Source: Microbacterium oleivorans NBRC 103075 (lineage in GTDB: Bacteria > Actinomycetota > Actinomycetes > Actinomycetales > Microbacteriaceae). Taken from it: a stretch of 64,000 nucleotides of DNA. This document shows positions 27,824 to 36,468 of the stretch, piece by piece (position 1 is the first letter of the stretch; the number at the start of each line of letters is the position of its first letter). The notes below the pieces were generated by a model that saw only the letters and a list, made by a program, of their open reading frames with translations, did not search any database and was not told the DNA's origin. The position numbers were made by a program, and so were the translations under genes. The stretch is from positions 186,001-250,000 of the forward strand of contig NZ_BCRG01000004.1 in the NCBI RefSeq assembly GCF_001552475.1, written 5' to 3'.

Positions 27824-29368
27824 GTGACTGACAAATCCGGAGCAGACGATCACGCCGCCGAGAACGCCGCAGCGGCCAGTGCCGCGTCAGTGAGCCCGAC
27901 GAAGACCTATGACGCCCTGTTGATCGGCGGCGGCATCATGAGCGCGACTCTCGGCACCCTCCTGCAGCAGCTCGAGCCGGACTGGAAGATCGGCGTCTTC
28001 GAGCGGCTCTCGGAGGTCGCACAGGAGTCCTCGAACGCGTGGAACAACGCGGGGACGGGTCACGCCGCGCTCTGCGAGCTGAACTACACGCCCGAAGCCT
28101 CCGACGGCACGATCGACCCCGCGAAGGCGATCGGCATCAACGAGCAGTTCCAGCAGTCGCGGCAGCTCTGGAGCGCCCTCATCGAGCGGGGCGTCCTCGA
28201 CGAGCCGACCACCTTCATCAATGCGACGCCGCACATGACGTTCGTCCGCGGCGAGAAGGATGTCGCTTTCCTCAAGAAGCGCTACGAGGTCCTCAAGCAG
28301 CAGCCGCTGTTCGCCGGCATCGAGTACTCCGAGGACTCCCGCGTCATCAACGAGTGGGCGCCCCTGCTCATGAAGAAGCGCCGCAAGGGTGAGCCGTTCG
28401 CGGCGACCCGCGTGCCGGCCGGCACCGACGTCGACTTCGGTGCGTTGACCCGGCAGCTGTTCGCCCACCTCTCCGAGCAGGGCGTCGACGTCGAGACCAA
28501 CCGCGAGGTGCGCAACCTCAGCCGTCAGAAGGACGGTTCGTGGGAGGTCACCTACCGCCATACGGTGGGCAAGACGCCCGGTAAGGTCAGCGCCCGTTTC
28601 GTGTTCGTGGGCGCCGGCGGCTGGGCAATCAAGCTTCTGCAGCGTTCCGGGATCCCCGAGATCTCCGGCTACGGCGTCTTCCCGATCGGCGGCCAGTGGC
28701 TGAAGACCTCGAAGCCCGAGCTCGTCGCGCAGCACAAGGCGAAGGTGTACTCGCAAGCATCCGTCGGTGCGCCGCCCATGTCGGTGCCGCACCTCGACAC
28801 CCGCGTCGTCGACGGTGAAGCGTCGCTCCTGTTCGGTCCGTTCGCGACGTTCAGCCCGAAGTTCTTGAAGAACGGCCGGATGACGGACATCGTCGCCCAG
28901 GTGCGGCCGGGCAACATCCTCCCGATGCTGAAAGTCGCGATCGACAACCCCGGCCTCATCAAGTACCTCGTGAGCGAGCTGCTGAAGGGGCACGCGAAGA
29001 AGGTCGACTCGCTCCGCGACTTCATGCCGAGCGCGCGCGACGAGGACTGGGAGCTTCTCCAGGCGGGTCAGCGCGCGCAGGTCATGAAGAAGGACCCGAA
29101 GAAGGGCGGCGTGCTGCAGTTCGGCACCGAGGTCGTCAGCTCCGCCGACGGTTCGATCGCCGGACTCCTCGGCGCATCGCCGGGTGCCTCGACGGGCGCG
29201 TCGATCATGCTCGGTCTGCTGAAGACCTGCTTCCCCGACCGTATCGCGACGTGGGAGCCCACGTTGAAGGCCCTGATCCCGACGTACGGTCAGACCCTGA
29301 ACAGCGCACCCGAGACGGCGCACGAGGTTGTTCAGAAGACGGCAGCCGCGTTGCAGATCAACGTCTGA
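27824..29368 (+). CDS. mqo: malate:quinone oxidoreductase
   Basis: Mqo oxidises malate to oxaloacetate at the membrane and passes electrons to quinone. The protein has 514 residues from the GTG, preceded by a short Ala-rich leader. The FAD-binding motif DALLIGGGIMSATLGTLL lies near 30. Family segments SSNAWNNAGTGHAALCELNYTP (split as SSNAWNNAGTGHAALC and ELNYTP), FGPFATFSPKFLK and GASPGASTGASIMLGLL are present. An earlier in-frame ATG (27818) would add two residues but lies only 2 bases after the -10 box. The next gene, tdk, starts 9 bases downstream. Confidence 0.95.
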   Translation: MTDKSGADDHAAENAAAASAASVSPTKTYDALLIGGGIMSATLGTLLQQLEPDWKIGVFERLSEVAQESSNAWNNAGTGHAALCELNYTPEASDGTIDPAKAIGINEQFQQSRQLWSALIERGVLDEPTTFINATPHMTFVRGEKDVAFLKKRYEVLKQQPLFAGIEYSEDSRVINEWAPLLMKKRRKGEPFAATRVPAGTDVDFGALTRQLFAHLSEQGVDVETNREVRNLSRQKDGSWEVTYRHTVGKTPGKVSARFVFVGAGGWAIKLLQRSGIPEISGYGVFPIGGQWLKTSKPELVAQHKAKVYSQASVGAPPMSVPHLDTRVVDGEASLLFGPFATFSPKFLKNGRMTDIVAQVRPGNILPMLKVAIDNPGLIKYLVSELLKGHAKKVDSLRDFMPSARDEDWELLQAGQRAQVMKKDPKKGGVLQFGTEVVSSADGSIAGLLGASPGASTGASIMLGLLKTCFPDRIATWEPTLKALIPTYGQTLNSAPETAHEVVQKTAAALQINV

Positions 29369-29377
29369 GGCGCGCCC

Positions 29378-30016
29378 GTGGCGAAGCTCTACTTCCGCTA
29401 CGGCGCGATGAACTCGGGCAAGTCGACGGCATTGCTGCAAGCCGCGTTCAACTACGAGGAGCGCGGTCAGCACGTGCTGCTCGCCAAGCCCGAGATCGAC
29501 ACGAAGGGCGCCGACCAGATTTCGAGCCGCCTCGGCGTCGAGCGGACCGTGGACTTCCTGATCGGGCCCGAGGACGACGCCCGCGAGTTGTTCGCGGAGC
29601 ACCGTCGTCGCGTGCAGCGCGAGGCCGAGGCAGCTCTCGTCCCCGACGTCCGGACGGACGTCGCCTGCCTCCTCGTCGACGAGGCGCAATTCCTGCAGCC
29701 CGAGCAGATCGACGACCTCCTGAGGGTCGCGGTCAGTGACGGGATCCCGGTGCTCGCCTATGGCATCCGCACCGACTTCCAGACCCGCGCCTTCCCGGGG
29801 TCCGCGCGGCTCATGGAGCTCGCGCACAGCCTGGAAGAGCTCAAGACGATTTGCCGGTGCGGCAGCAAGGCGCTCTTCAACGCACGGCTCGTCGGCGGTC
29901 GCTTCGTCTTCGACGGCGACCAGGTTGCGATCGACGAGCTGTCAGCCGACCGGGTCACGTACGAGTCGATGTGCGCGCGCTGCTATCTGCGCGAGTCGGG
30001 CGAGCGGCTCCGCTGA
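29378..30016 (+). CDS. tdk: thymidine kinase
   Basis: Tdk phosphorylates thymidine for salvage. The 212-residue protein has the P-loop GAMNSGKST near the N terminus, the DEAQFL Walker B (near 105), the lasso segment and paired cysteines (CRCG and CARCYL) that bind structural zinc in type II thymidine kinases. The GTG at 29378 begins the typical KLYFRYGAMNSGKS block. It follows mqo by 9 bases and may share its transcript. Confidence 0.95.
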   Translation: MAKLYFRYGAMNSGKSTALLQAAFNYEERGQHVLLAKPEIDTKGADQISSRLGVERTVDFLIGPEDDARELFAEHRRRVQREAEAALVPDVRTDVACLLVDEAQFLQPEQIDDLLRVAVSDGIPVLAYGIRTDFQTRAFPGSARLMELAHSLEELKTICRCGSKALFNARLVGGRFVFDGDQVAIDELSADRVTYESMCARCYLRESGERLR

Positions 30017-30051
30017 GTCTCTTGCCGCGGCGTCGCGTGACGCGCTGGGCC

Positions 30052-30816
30052 TCAGCGCGGGGGCAGGGTGGGGATCAGCTCATCGAGGAAGGCGGCGGTG
30101 TCCTCCCAGCCTTCCACGGCGTGACAGGCCACCCCCATGGCCAACACGGGGTAGTCGTTCCCGTGCTCGTCGAGGCGGTCTCCGACGAACAGCATGTCGT
30201 CGAGGGAGATGCCGGTCTGCTCGGCGAGCTTCTGCATGCCGTACGACTTGTCGATGCCGCGGTGAGTGATGTCGACGGACGTCGACCCACCCGAGCGAAC
30301 CTCGAGGTCGGGGATGCGGGCCGCCACTGCGTCGCGCAGGCTGTTCTTCTTCTCGCCCGTCGGGTCCCACGCGGTCTTGGCGTCGAGGGGAGCGGACTGG
30401 CCGAGAGCGGAGAAGGTGATCTGCGAGCCGCGGTCCTCGAGGATCGGACCCCAGGTCTCGCTCTCCCACAGGCCGAGGCGCTTCGCCTCCTCCTCGACGG
30501 CGGCCAGGGCGCGGGCCTTCTCGTCGCCGGTAAGTGACAGCGCGTACACCGTCTCGATCCCCGCCTCGGTGAGCCGGTAATACTGGGTGCCGCACGTGGG
30601 CATGAGGTGCAGGCGGTCAAGTGTCGCGGCATCCGTCTCGGGAAGGCGTTCGACGACCTGCGTCTTGAACTGCTGCAGCTGTCCACCCGAGATGATCGCG
30701 ACCTCGACCCGGTCGGCGAGACGCAGAAGCAGATCGCCCATTCGGGGATCGATCGCCGTCTTCGAGGGGGCGAGCGTGTCGTCGAGATCGAAGGCGACGA
30801 GGCGGGGAGAGGTCAT
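30052..30816 (-). CDS. HAD-IIB family hydrolase (phosphomannomutase/sugar phosphatase-like)
   Basis: The protein has 254 residues. Motif I is AFDLDDTLAPSK (near 8), motif II is ISGGQ, and motif IV is FVGDRLDEHGNDYPVLAMG (near 213). Between motifs II and III sits a type IIB cap. The cap and the HRGIDKSYGMQKL segment resemble eukaryotic-type phosphomannomutases and sucrose or trehalose phosphate phosphatases. I cannot decide between mutase and phosphatase. ATG 30816 opens just before motif I. An open frame continues far upstream through tRNA-Pro, but that part is not coding. Confidence 0.82.
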   Translation of the reverse strand: MTSPRLVAFDLDDTLAPSKTAIDPRMGDLLLRLADRVEVAIISGGQLQQFKTQVVERLPETDAATLDRLHLMPTCGTQYYRLTEAGIETVYALSLTGDEKARALAAVEEEAKRLGLWESETWGPILEDRGSQITFSALGQSAPLDAKTAWDPTGEKKNSLRDAVAARIPDLEVRSGGSTSVDITHRGIDKSYGMQKLAEQTGISLDDMLFVGDRLDEHGNDYPVLAMGVACHAVEGWEDTAAFLDELIPTLPPR

Positions 30817-30902
30817 GATGCTCCGTTTCGAGGGAGGTGCGATGGCCCCTCCGAGGAGGGATGCGAAAGGCCCCGCCGGTATCCGGCGGAGCCTCTCTGC
30901 GG

Positions 30903-30976
30903 TCGGGGTGACAGGATTTGAACCTGCGGCCTCGTCGTCCCGAACGACGCGCGCTACCAAGCTGCGCCACACCCCG
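30903..30976 (-). tRNA. tRNA-Pro(CGG)
   Basis: The acceptor stem CGGGGTG pairs with CACCCCG. The anticodon loop TTCGGGA gives CGG, reading CCG. The T arm contains GGTTCAAATCC. The 3' CCA is not encoded (ACCGC follows the stem), so it must be added after transcription. Confidence 0.95.
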
Positions 30977-30989
30977 TGGCAACCCTCCG

Positions 30990-30995
30990 AGTCTA
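30990..30995 (-). promoter_or_regulatory. -10 box of tRNA-Pro overlapping an upstream stop codon
   Basis: TAGACT on the minus strand lies 13 bases before the mature tRNA. Its first three bases are the TAG stop codon of the metallophosphoesterase gene. Confidence 0.5.
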
Positions 30996-31958
30996 CCCTG
31001 CCGACTGCCTCTCGGGCGAATCGGCAGCGCTCCGAGCCCGCAGGACGAGGACGGATGCCTCGGGTCGGCAGCCGAAGCGGACCGGCGCGTAGATCGAGTG
31101 ACCGAGCCCCGCGCTGACATTCAGTGGGATGGTCCGGCTGTCGTGCGTCCAGAGGCTCCGGCCGCGTGCCTGGTCGAGCGGGATGTCGCAGTTGGCGACG
31201 AGCGCCTTCTTCGCGAACGGGACGCGGACCTGGCCGCCGTGCGTGTGTCCGGCCACGAGGAGGTTGGCCCCGGCATCCGTGAAGGCGTCCAGAACCCGGC
31301 GGTAAGGGGCGTGGGTGACGCCGAGGCGGACTCGGGGACCTTCGCCCTCCGGGAGCGCCTGGAAGGCCGTGAGGGCGGCATCCAGGTCGTCCCATTCGCG
31401 GTGGGCGTCGTCGACCCCGAGGGCGTCGATGCGGAGCCCGCCCACGCGAACACTCGCGGCGGTGTTGTCGATGAGCGTCTGCCCGAGGTCGGTCAGGTAC
31501 GCGTCGAGAGCGTCAGTGTCGAGCGCAGGCGCGTACACGGGGTGGTCGGACGGGCCGCTGAAGTACTTGAACGGGTTGCGTTTGCCCGGAGCGACCTTGT
31601 CGTTCGACCCGTGCACGAAGAAGCCCGGCACGCCGCGGAGGGGGCCGAAGGCCGCTCGGATGCCGCGGATCCCGTCCTCGTGTCCGAGGTTGTCGCCCGT
31701 GTTGATCACGAGGTCGGGCTGAACCTTTTCAGAAAGGTCCGCGATCCACTGCTGCTTCCGGTGCTGCCACGGTGCCATGTGTGCATCCGAGAGGTGCAGG
31801 ACGGTCACCGAGGGACTGCCGGCCGGGAGGATCGCCAGCTCGTGTCGGCGGACGGTGAAGAGGTACCGCTCGATACCGACGCCCCAGACACCGGCGGCGA
31901 CGCCGACCGCCCCCACCGCGCCGAGCGTGGTGAGGGCGGTCCTTACGGCTGACCTCAC
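30993..31958 (-). CDS. metallophosphoesterase (calcineurin-like), membrane-anchored
   Basis: The protein has 321 residues. One N-terminal hydrophobic segment (about 7-30) is followed by calcineurin-type metal motifs: DAH in LHLSDAHM, GDN in INTGDNLG, GSND in FVHGSNDK, and GHTHGGQ near the C terminus. The third motif has Ser where many relatives have Asn-His, as is usual in this actinobacterial group. The substrate is unknown; relatives act on cell-wall lipids or nucleotides. The GTG at 31958 overlaps the stop of the penicillin-binding protein gene by 4 bases, so the two are coupled. Confidence 0.88.
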   Translation of the reverse strand: MRSAVRTALTTLGAVGAVGVAAGVWGVGIERYLFTVRRHELAILPAGSPSVTVLHLSDAHMAPWQHRKQQWIADLSEKVQPDLVINTGDNLGHEDGIRGIRAAFGPLRGVPGFFVHGSNDKVAPGKRNPFKYFSGPSDHPVYAPALDTDALDAYLTDLGQTLIDNTAASVRVGGLRIDALGVDDAHREWDDLDAALTAFQALPEGEGPRVRLGVTHAPYRRVLDAFTDAGANLLVAGHTHGGQVRVPFAKKALVANCDIPLDQARGRSLWTHDSRTIPLNVSAGLGHSIYAPVRFGCRPEASVLVLRARSAADSPERQSAG

Positions 31959-34633
31959 GGGCCGTTGCCGTTGCCGGGGCCGTTCCCGTTGCCGGGGGCG
32001 TTCCCGTTGCCGGGGCCGCCGTCTTCGTTGTCTCCACCGCCGCCACCGCCCTCGCCGCAGTCCTTCGCCTGGAACTGGATGGCGATGGCGCTGTCGCGCG
32101 CGACGGTCTGACCGGCGGCAGGATCGGTCCCGGTGACGACACCCTCGGCCGGGGCATCATCGGCGGCCGTGCAGCTCTGTGTGAGGTTCGTGAACCCAGC
32201 TGCGCGGAGCGCATCCGCAGCCTGCTGCGGGGTGCCGCTCACTCCGGGTACCACGACGCCCTTACCATCGCTCGGGCTGAGGGTGACCGTCGTTCCCGAC
32301 ACGACGCGACCGGCACCGGGCGTCTGCTCGACGACCGTTCCTTCCGCCTCGGGCGACGGGACCGGGCTGCCCACGATGACGGTGAAGCCGGCATCCTCGA
32401 TGCGCTTGGTCGCTGCATCGATGTCGAGGCCGATGACGCTCGGCAGCCGCGCGTAGGAGCGCTTCGTGAGCTCCTTCGACGGCTCGGGGAACGCCGCGCC
32501 GCCGAACTCGGCGTTGGCGGCGCGCTGCATGGCGGGCCAGATCTGATTGCGGATGCGGGACAGGCGCGAACCGTTGGCGTAGTGGTTCTCGAGGCGCTCA
32601 TCGCCCTTGACGTTTCCGACCCAGACGGCCGTCGTCACCTTGCTGCTCGACCCGATCATCCAGGTGTGGATGAACTGGTGGATGCCGGTCTTGCCGAAGA
32701 TCGGGACACCGTCGAACGTACGGGCGCCACTACCGGTGCCGCTCCCGGTCATGACGCTCTGCAGGACGTACGCCGCGGTCGCTGCGACATCCTCGCTGAG
32801 CTTCCGCTCGCACTTCGTCTCGGGGATGGGTCGATCCTGGCCGTCCGCGTCGACGACACGGTCGATCGCCTTGGCCGCGCACAGCGTGCCGTTCGAGGCG
32901 ATGGTCGCGTAGGCGTTCGCCATATCGATGGGGGCCACCGCCTGCGATCCCAGCACGTCGTACGGCCGGTTCAGCTCGTCGAGCGCCCCGCCGTCTCCGA
33001 GCGTGACACCCAGATCCTGGGCGACCCGGTTCGTGGTGCACACCGGGATCTTCTCCGCCATGGTCAGGAAGCCGGAGTTGAGCGAATCCTTCGTGAAACG
33101 GGCGACGGTGCCGGTGTAGCCCCGGTTGCCTTCGAAGTTGCCGATGCGCTGGGCGCCGTCGGGGCCGATGCCTTCACCGGTGTAGACGGTCTGCGTGTTC
33201 CCGTCGCACGTCTGCACGGTCTTCTTGCCGACGCGACCGTTGAGGACCTCGTTCACCGAGTGGCCCTGCTGCATCCAGTTGATGAGGCTGAAGACCTTGT
33301 ACGTCGATCCCGCAGAGTGGCCGCCGCCGCCGTTCTTGACGGGCACGTTGTAGTTGAGCTGGGTCGTCTTCTTGTCGTCTGCCTGGTCGCTCCAGGGACG
33401 GTTCTGCACCATCGAGAGCACCCGGCCGGTGCCGACCTCGACCTGCACGCCGGAGGCGCCGAGGTCCATGTACGACACGCTGGCGGGAACGACGGAGATC
33501 GCCTTGTTGGCCGCCTTCTGCAACGACGTGTCGAGCGTCGTGTAGATCTTCAGGCCGCCGCGGCGAAGTGCCGCGATCCGGTCGTTCAGAGTCTTGCCGA
33601 ACGCCGCATCACCGCGGATGATCGAGGTGACGTAGGCGCAGAAGAACTCCGAGCCCTTCGCCACCGAACAGCCCTGCGGGCGGGAGGTGATCTTCGGCTC
33701 GATCGGAGCCTTGATCGCCTTATCGTGTTCGGCCTGGGTGATCTTCTTGTCCTGGAAGAGGCGATCGAGGACGTAGTCCTGGCGCTCCTTGGCCAGCTTG
33801 TAACCATCAGCCTTGCCGTTGAGCGGGGACCCGTCCTTCGCCGTGAGGGTGCCGCCCGGCTTGTCGATGCGCAGCGTGTTCGGCTCCTGCACCAGACCGG
33901 CGATCACGGCCGCCTGAGCGATCGTGAGCTTGTCCGGGGTGGTGTCGAAGTAGTGGCGCGCCGCAGCGCCGATTCCGTAGACCGAACCGCCGAAGTGCGC
34001 GATGTTGAGGTACCCGATGAGGATCTCGTCCTTCGAGTACTCCTTCTCGATCTGGATCGCGTAACGCATCTCCTGGATCTTGCGCTGGTACCCCTCGGTG
34101 CCCTTGTTGGCCGTCGTCTCCTCGTAGCAGGCGCGGACCTCCTCGGCGCTGACGGCCTTCGCCTCACAGGTCTGCTGCAGGACGTTCTTGACGTACTGCT
34201 GCGTGATGGAGGAACCGCCGCGGTTCGAGCCGGAGCTGGCGTTGCGTGCGAGGGCGCCGAGCGTTCCGATGAGATCGATGCCGCCGTGGGTGTAGAAGTT
34301 CTTGTCCTCACTCGAGAGGATCGCGTCGTACATCACGGGGGCGACCTTGTCGAAGGTCACCGGGATGCGGTTCTGGTCGTAGAACTCGGTGAGGCGGACG
34401 TTCTTGCCCTCTTCGTTCTTCGCGTAGATCGTCGTCGGCAGCATGAGCTTCTCGATCTTGAGGTAGCTCGGCATCTTGTCGAACATCTCGATGGCGCTCG
34501 AAGCGGCATAACCCGACACCGCGATCGCGGGGGTGATGGTCGCCGTGACGAGGAGACCGGCCACGGTGCTGAGACCGATGAGGCCCATGAGGCCTCCGAG
34601 CACACCGGTGGCCGTGCGTTTCGAGTGGGGCAT
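31955..34633 (-). CDS. class A penicillin-binding protein with PASTA domains
   Basis: This bifunctional peptidoglycan synthase has 892 residues. One N-terminal membrane span is followed by the GT51 glycosyltransferase domain (SSEDKNFYTHGGID, GGSSITQQYVKN, near 105-165). The transpeptidase domain has SxxK as STYK (near 450), an SxN motif in DSLNSGF and KTG in FGKTGIH. Two PASTA repeats (near 720-850) end in PGVSGTPQQAADALRAAGF and VARDSAIAIQF, and may sense cell-wall fragments. A Gly/Asn/Pro-rich tail follows. ATG 34633 is chosen because a TACGAT box lies 6 bases before it. The metallophosphoesterase is coupled downstream. Confidence 0.95.
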   Translation of the reverse strand: MPHSKRTATGVLGGLMGLIGLSTVAGLLVTATITPAIAVSGYAASSAIEMFDKMPSYLKIEKLMLPTTIYAKNEEGKNVRLTEFYDQNRIPVTFDKVAPVMYDAILSSEDKNFYTHGGIDLIGTLGALARNASSGSNRGGSSITQQYVKNVLQQTCEAKAVSAEEVRACYEETTANKGTEGYQRKIQEMRYAIQIEKEYSKDEILIGYLNIAHFGGSVYGIGAAARHYFDTTPDKLTIAQAAVIAGLVQEPNTLRIDKPGGTLTAKDGSPLNGKADGYKLAKERQDYVLDRLFQDKKITQAEHDKAIKAPIEPKITSRPQGCSVAKGSEFFCAYVTSIIRGDAAFGKTLNDRIAALRRGGLKIYTTLDTSLQKAANKAISVVPASVSYMDLGASGVQVEVGTGRVLSMVQNRPWSDQADDKKTTQLNYNVPVKNGGGGHSAGSTYKVFSLINWMQQGHSVNEVLNGRVGKKTVQTCDGNTQTVYTGEGIGPDGAQRIGNFEGNRGYTGTVARFTKDSLNSGFLTMAEKIPVCTTNRVAQDLGVTLGDGGALDELNRPYDVLGSQAVAPIDMANAYATIASNGTLCAAKAIDRVVDADGQDRPIPETKCERKLSEDVAATAAYVLQSVMTGSGTGSGARTFDGVPIFGKTGIHQFIHTWMIGSSSKVTTAVWVGNVKGDERLENHYANGSRLSRIRNQIWPAMQRAANAEFGGAAFPEPSKELTKRSYARLPSVIGLDIDAATKRIEDAGFTVIVGSPVPSPEAEGTVVEQTPGAGRVVSGTTVTLSPSDGKGVVVPGVSGTPQQAADALRAAGFTNLTQSCTAADDAPAEGVVTGTDPAAGQTVARDSAIAIQFQAKDCGEGGGGGGDNEDGGPGNGNAPGNGNGPGNGNGP
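31958..32017 (-). repeat. low-complexity GNGNGP repeat at the end of the penicillin-binding protein gene
   Basis: An 18-base unit is repeated about three times and encodes PGNGNAPGNGNGPGNGNGP at the extracellular C terminus. Such repeats vary in copy number by slippage. Their role is unknown. Confidence 0.7.
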
Positions 34634-34639
34634 AGGCTG

Positions 34640-34645
34640 ATCGTA
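34640..34645 (-). promoter_or_regulatory. -10 box, leaderless start of the penicillin-binding protein gene
   Basis: TACGAT on the minus strand lies 6 bases before ATG 34633. Confidence 0.5.
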
Positions 34646-34730
34646 AGGGAGATAGCTGGGGGATGCCTCGGTGACGCTCCCCATGTCGAGCCCGCCAGGG
34701 CCGCGCCGCGACGACCTCCGGGAGACCCGA

Positions 34731-34949
34731 ATGATCACGTGGGAGTACATGACCACGCCCCTGCTCATCCACAACACCGCTGCCATCCTCAACAGCTGGG
34801 GCAAGCAGGGGTGGGAGCTCGTCCAGGTGGTGACCGGGCCCGAAGGCGGCCTCGTCGGCTACTTCAAGCGCCCTTCGGGCGGTGACGGTTCCGCGAACGC
34901 CGGGCTGGGTGCCGCCGCTGTCGCCGCACGTCAGTTCGGTGAAGGCTGA
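34731..34949 (+). CDS. DUF4177 domain-containing protein
   Basis: This small protein of 72 residues contains ITWEYMTTPLLIH, NSWGKQGWELVQVV and YFKRP, the sheet-forming pattern of DUF4177. The function of the family is unknown. In Actinobacteria it sits between a class A penicillin-binding protein and RidA, as here. A CCGGGAG ribosome-binding site precedes the ATG, and its stop overlaps the ridA start by one base. Confidence 0.85.
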   Translation: MITWEYMTTPLLIHNTAAILNSWGKQGWELVQVVTGPEGGLVGYFKRPSGGDGSANAGLGAAAVAARQFGEG

Positions 34950-35416
34950 TGTCCGTCACCGCGCGCCTCGCTGAGCTCGGAATCGAGCTCGGAGAGGTCG
35001 TCCCGCCGCTCGCCGCATACGTTCCCGCGAAGGTGCACGGCGATCTCGTCTACACCTCGGGTCAGCTCCCCATGCTCGAGGGCCGGATGCCGGTGGTCGG
35101 CAAGGTCGGCGACGGCGAAGGACTCGTGTCCGCTGACGACGCCGCAGCCCTCGCGCGTCAGTGCGCTCTCAACGCCGTCTCGGCTGCCGCTGCTGCCGTC
35201 GGTGGTGTCGATCGACTGACCGGCGTTCTGAAGGTGACCGGGTTCGTGGCATCCGTGCCAGAGTTCACCGGCCACCCCACCGTGATCAACGGTGCGAGCA
35301 CGGTGCTGGGTGAGATCTTCGGGGAGTCCGGCCGCCACGCGCGTTCCGCCGTCGGCGTCGCCGCGCTCCCGCTCGACAGCCCGGTCGAGGTCGAGGTCGT
35401 CTTCTCCCTTTCTTGA
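34949..35416 (+). CDS. RidA family protein
   Basis: The protein has 155 residues. VHGDLVYTSGQLPM, LNAVSAAAAAVGG and the C-terminal RSAVGVAALPLDSPVEVEVVF (two parts here: RSAVGVAALPLDS, PVEVEVVF) match the YjgF/RidA fold. Canonical RidA deaminates reactive enamine/imine intermediates such as 2-aminoacrylate. The key catalytic Arg is at RSAVG, but the typical NP-x-C motif is not present, so it is one of the longer Rid subfamilies and its activity is uncertain. Confidence 0.87.
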   Translation: MSVTARLAELGIELGEVVPPLAAYVPAKVHGDLVYTSGQLPMLEGRMPVVGKVGDGEGLVSADDAAALARQCALNAVSAAAAAVGGVDRLTGVLKVTGFVASVPEFTGHPTVINGASTVLGEIFGESGRHARSAVGVAALPLDSPVEVEVVFSLS

Positions 35417-35452
35417 ACCGGGTGCACTTTCTCAGCGGGCTGATACCCGGTT
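35416..35452 (+). terminator. weak hairpin after ridA
   Basis: AACCGGGT (35416-35423) and ACCCGGTT (35445-35452) form an 8-bp stem with a 21-base loop directly at the ridA stop. No T tract follows, so this may instead be a regulatory site for the next gene. Confidence 0.3.
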
Positions 35453-35490
35453 GGTGATCGGCGTACAGACGGCGGTTCCACGCTGAGGGC

Positions 35491-36462
35491 ATGACCCGCA
35501 CACGCGTCTTCTCGCCCCTGCTTCTGCGCACCGCCGTCGTCTTCACCGGTGCCGCTCTGCTGACCGGATGCGCCGCTGGCGTGCCCGCGGCATCCGTCCG
35601 CACCGCTCAACCGGACTCATCCGCCCGCGCGGCGTCAGAGGCACCCGGTGGCTCGACCGTGAGCCGCTTGGACACCATGGCGGAGGAGGCGAATCTGGCT
35701 GTCGTGACGCGGCTGTTTTCGGTCGCTTTCGACGATCCCGATTCCGCGGAGGCGCAAGCGGCGGCCGCGACGAGCGTCGCGAAGGATGCCGTCGCGCACG
35801 GAAGCGGCTCGGCGTCAGGACCCGCGGGCCTCCTCGCCCAGTTCGCCGCGGATCACCAGCGGGTCACGGGTGCGCAGATGGTCGCAAAGCACATGGCGGC
35901 CGATGGGGACCTCGTCGCGATCCACTACCAGATCACCGCCGACCCGACGGATGAACGGACCGGTGAGGCAGCGGCAGACGTCTTCCGGCTCTCGAAGGGC
36001 AAGATCGTCGAGCGCTGGACGTTCACTCAGCCGGTGCCACAGGGAAAAGCAGCCAGCGGCAATACCAACACCATGTTCAGCGACCTGTACTCGCCGGCGA
36101 AACCGTCACCGTCGCCGAGTGAAGCTCAGGAGGAGAAGAATCGGGCCTTCGCGGTGAATGCCTACGACGCCCTCTTCCGCGACCACGACGTCAGCATCCT
36201 CGACCGTGCGTTCGACCCCGCGTACCTGCAGCACAACCCGGTCGCACCGAACGGCACAACGGCCCTCAAGGGCTTCTTCAGCGGCGGGGCGTCCCTCCCC
36301 GCGATGGAGTCCACCGTCTCGCTCGCCGACGGCGACCTCGTGTGGACGCTCTCGCAGTCCGTAGGGGCGGAGACCGATGACCCCTACGGCGCCCTCGACA
36401 TCTTCCGCGTCGACGGTGGTCTCATCCGCGAGCACTGGGACGTGGTCCCCGCCGCGGGTTGA
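35491..36462 (+). CDS. lipoprotein with two tandem SnoaL-like domains
   Basis: The protein has 323 residues. The N terminus has a basic start, a hydrophobic core and a lipobox LLTGC (Cys near 28), so it is predicted to be lipid-anchored outside the membrane. Two NTF2/SnoaL-like folds follow (about 55-190 and 215-322). Each has an N-terminal VVTRLF or VNAYDALF helix, a DxxSILDRAFDPAYLQHNP-type segment in the second, and a terminal RVDGGLIREHWDVV strand. The first copy keeps the ending VERWTF. Two copies may pack like a SnoaL dimer in one chain. No catalytic residue is certain. Confidence 0.78.
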   Translation: MTRTRVFSPLLLRTAVVFTGAALLTGCAAGVPAASVRTAQPDSSARAASEAPGGSTVSRLDTMAEEANLAVVTRLFSVAFDDPDSAEAQAAAATSVAKDAVAHGSGSASGPAGLLAQFAADHQRVTGAQMVAKHMAADGDLVAIHYQITADPTDERTGEAAADVFRLSKGKIVERWTFTQPVPQGKAASGNTNTMFSDLYSPAKPSPSPSEAQEEKNRAFAVNAYDALFRDHDVSILDRAFDPAYLQHNPVAPNGTTALKGFFSGGASLPAMESTVSLADGDLVWTLSQSVGAETDDPYGALDIFRVDGGLIREHWDVVPAAG

Positions 36463-36468
36463 GCGCGG

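Noticed and set aside
30817-31395. Upstream extension of the HAD-IIB hydrolase
   Set aside because: The extended frame runs through tRNA-Pro and into the metallophosphoesterase gene. The family motif I begins 7 residues after ATG 30816.
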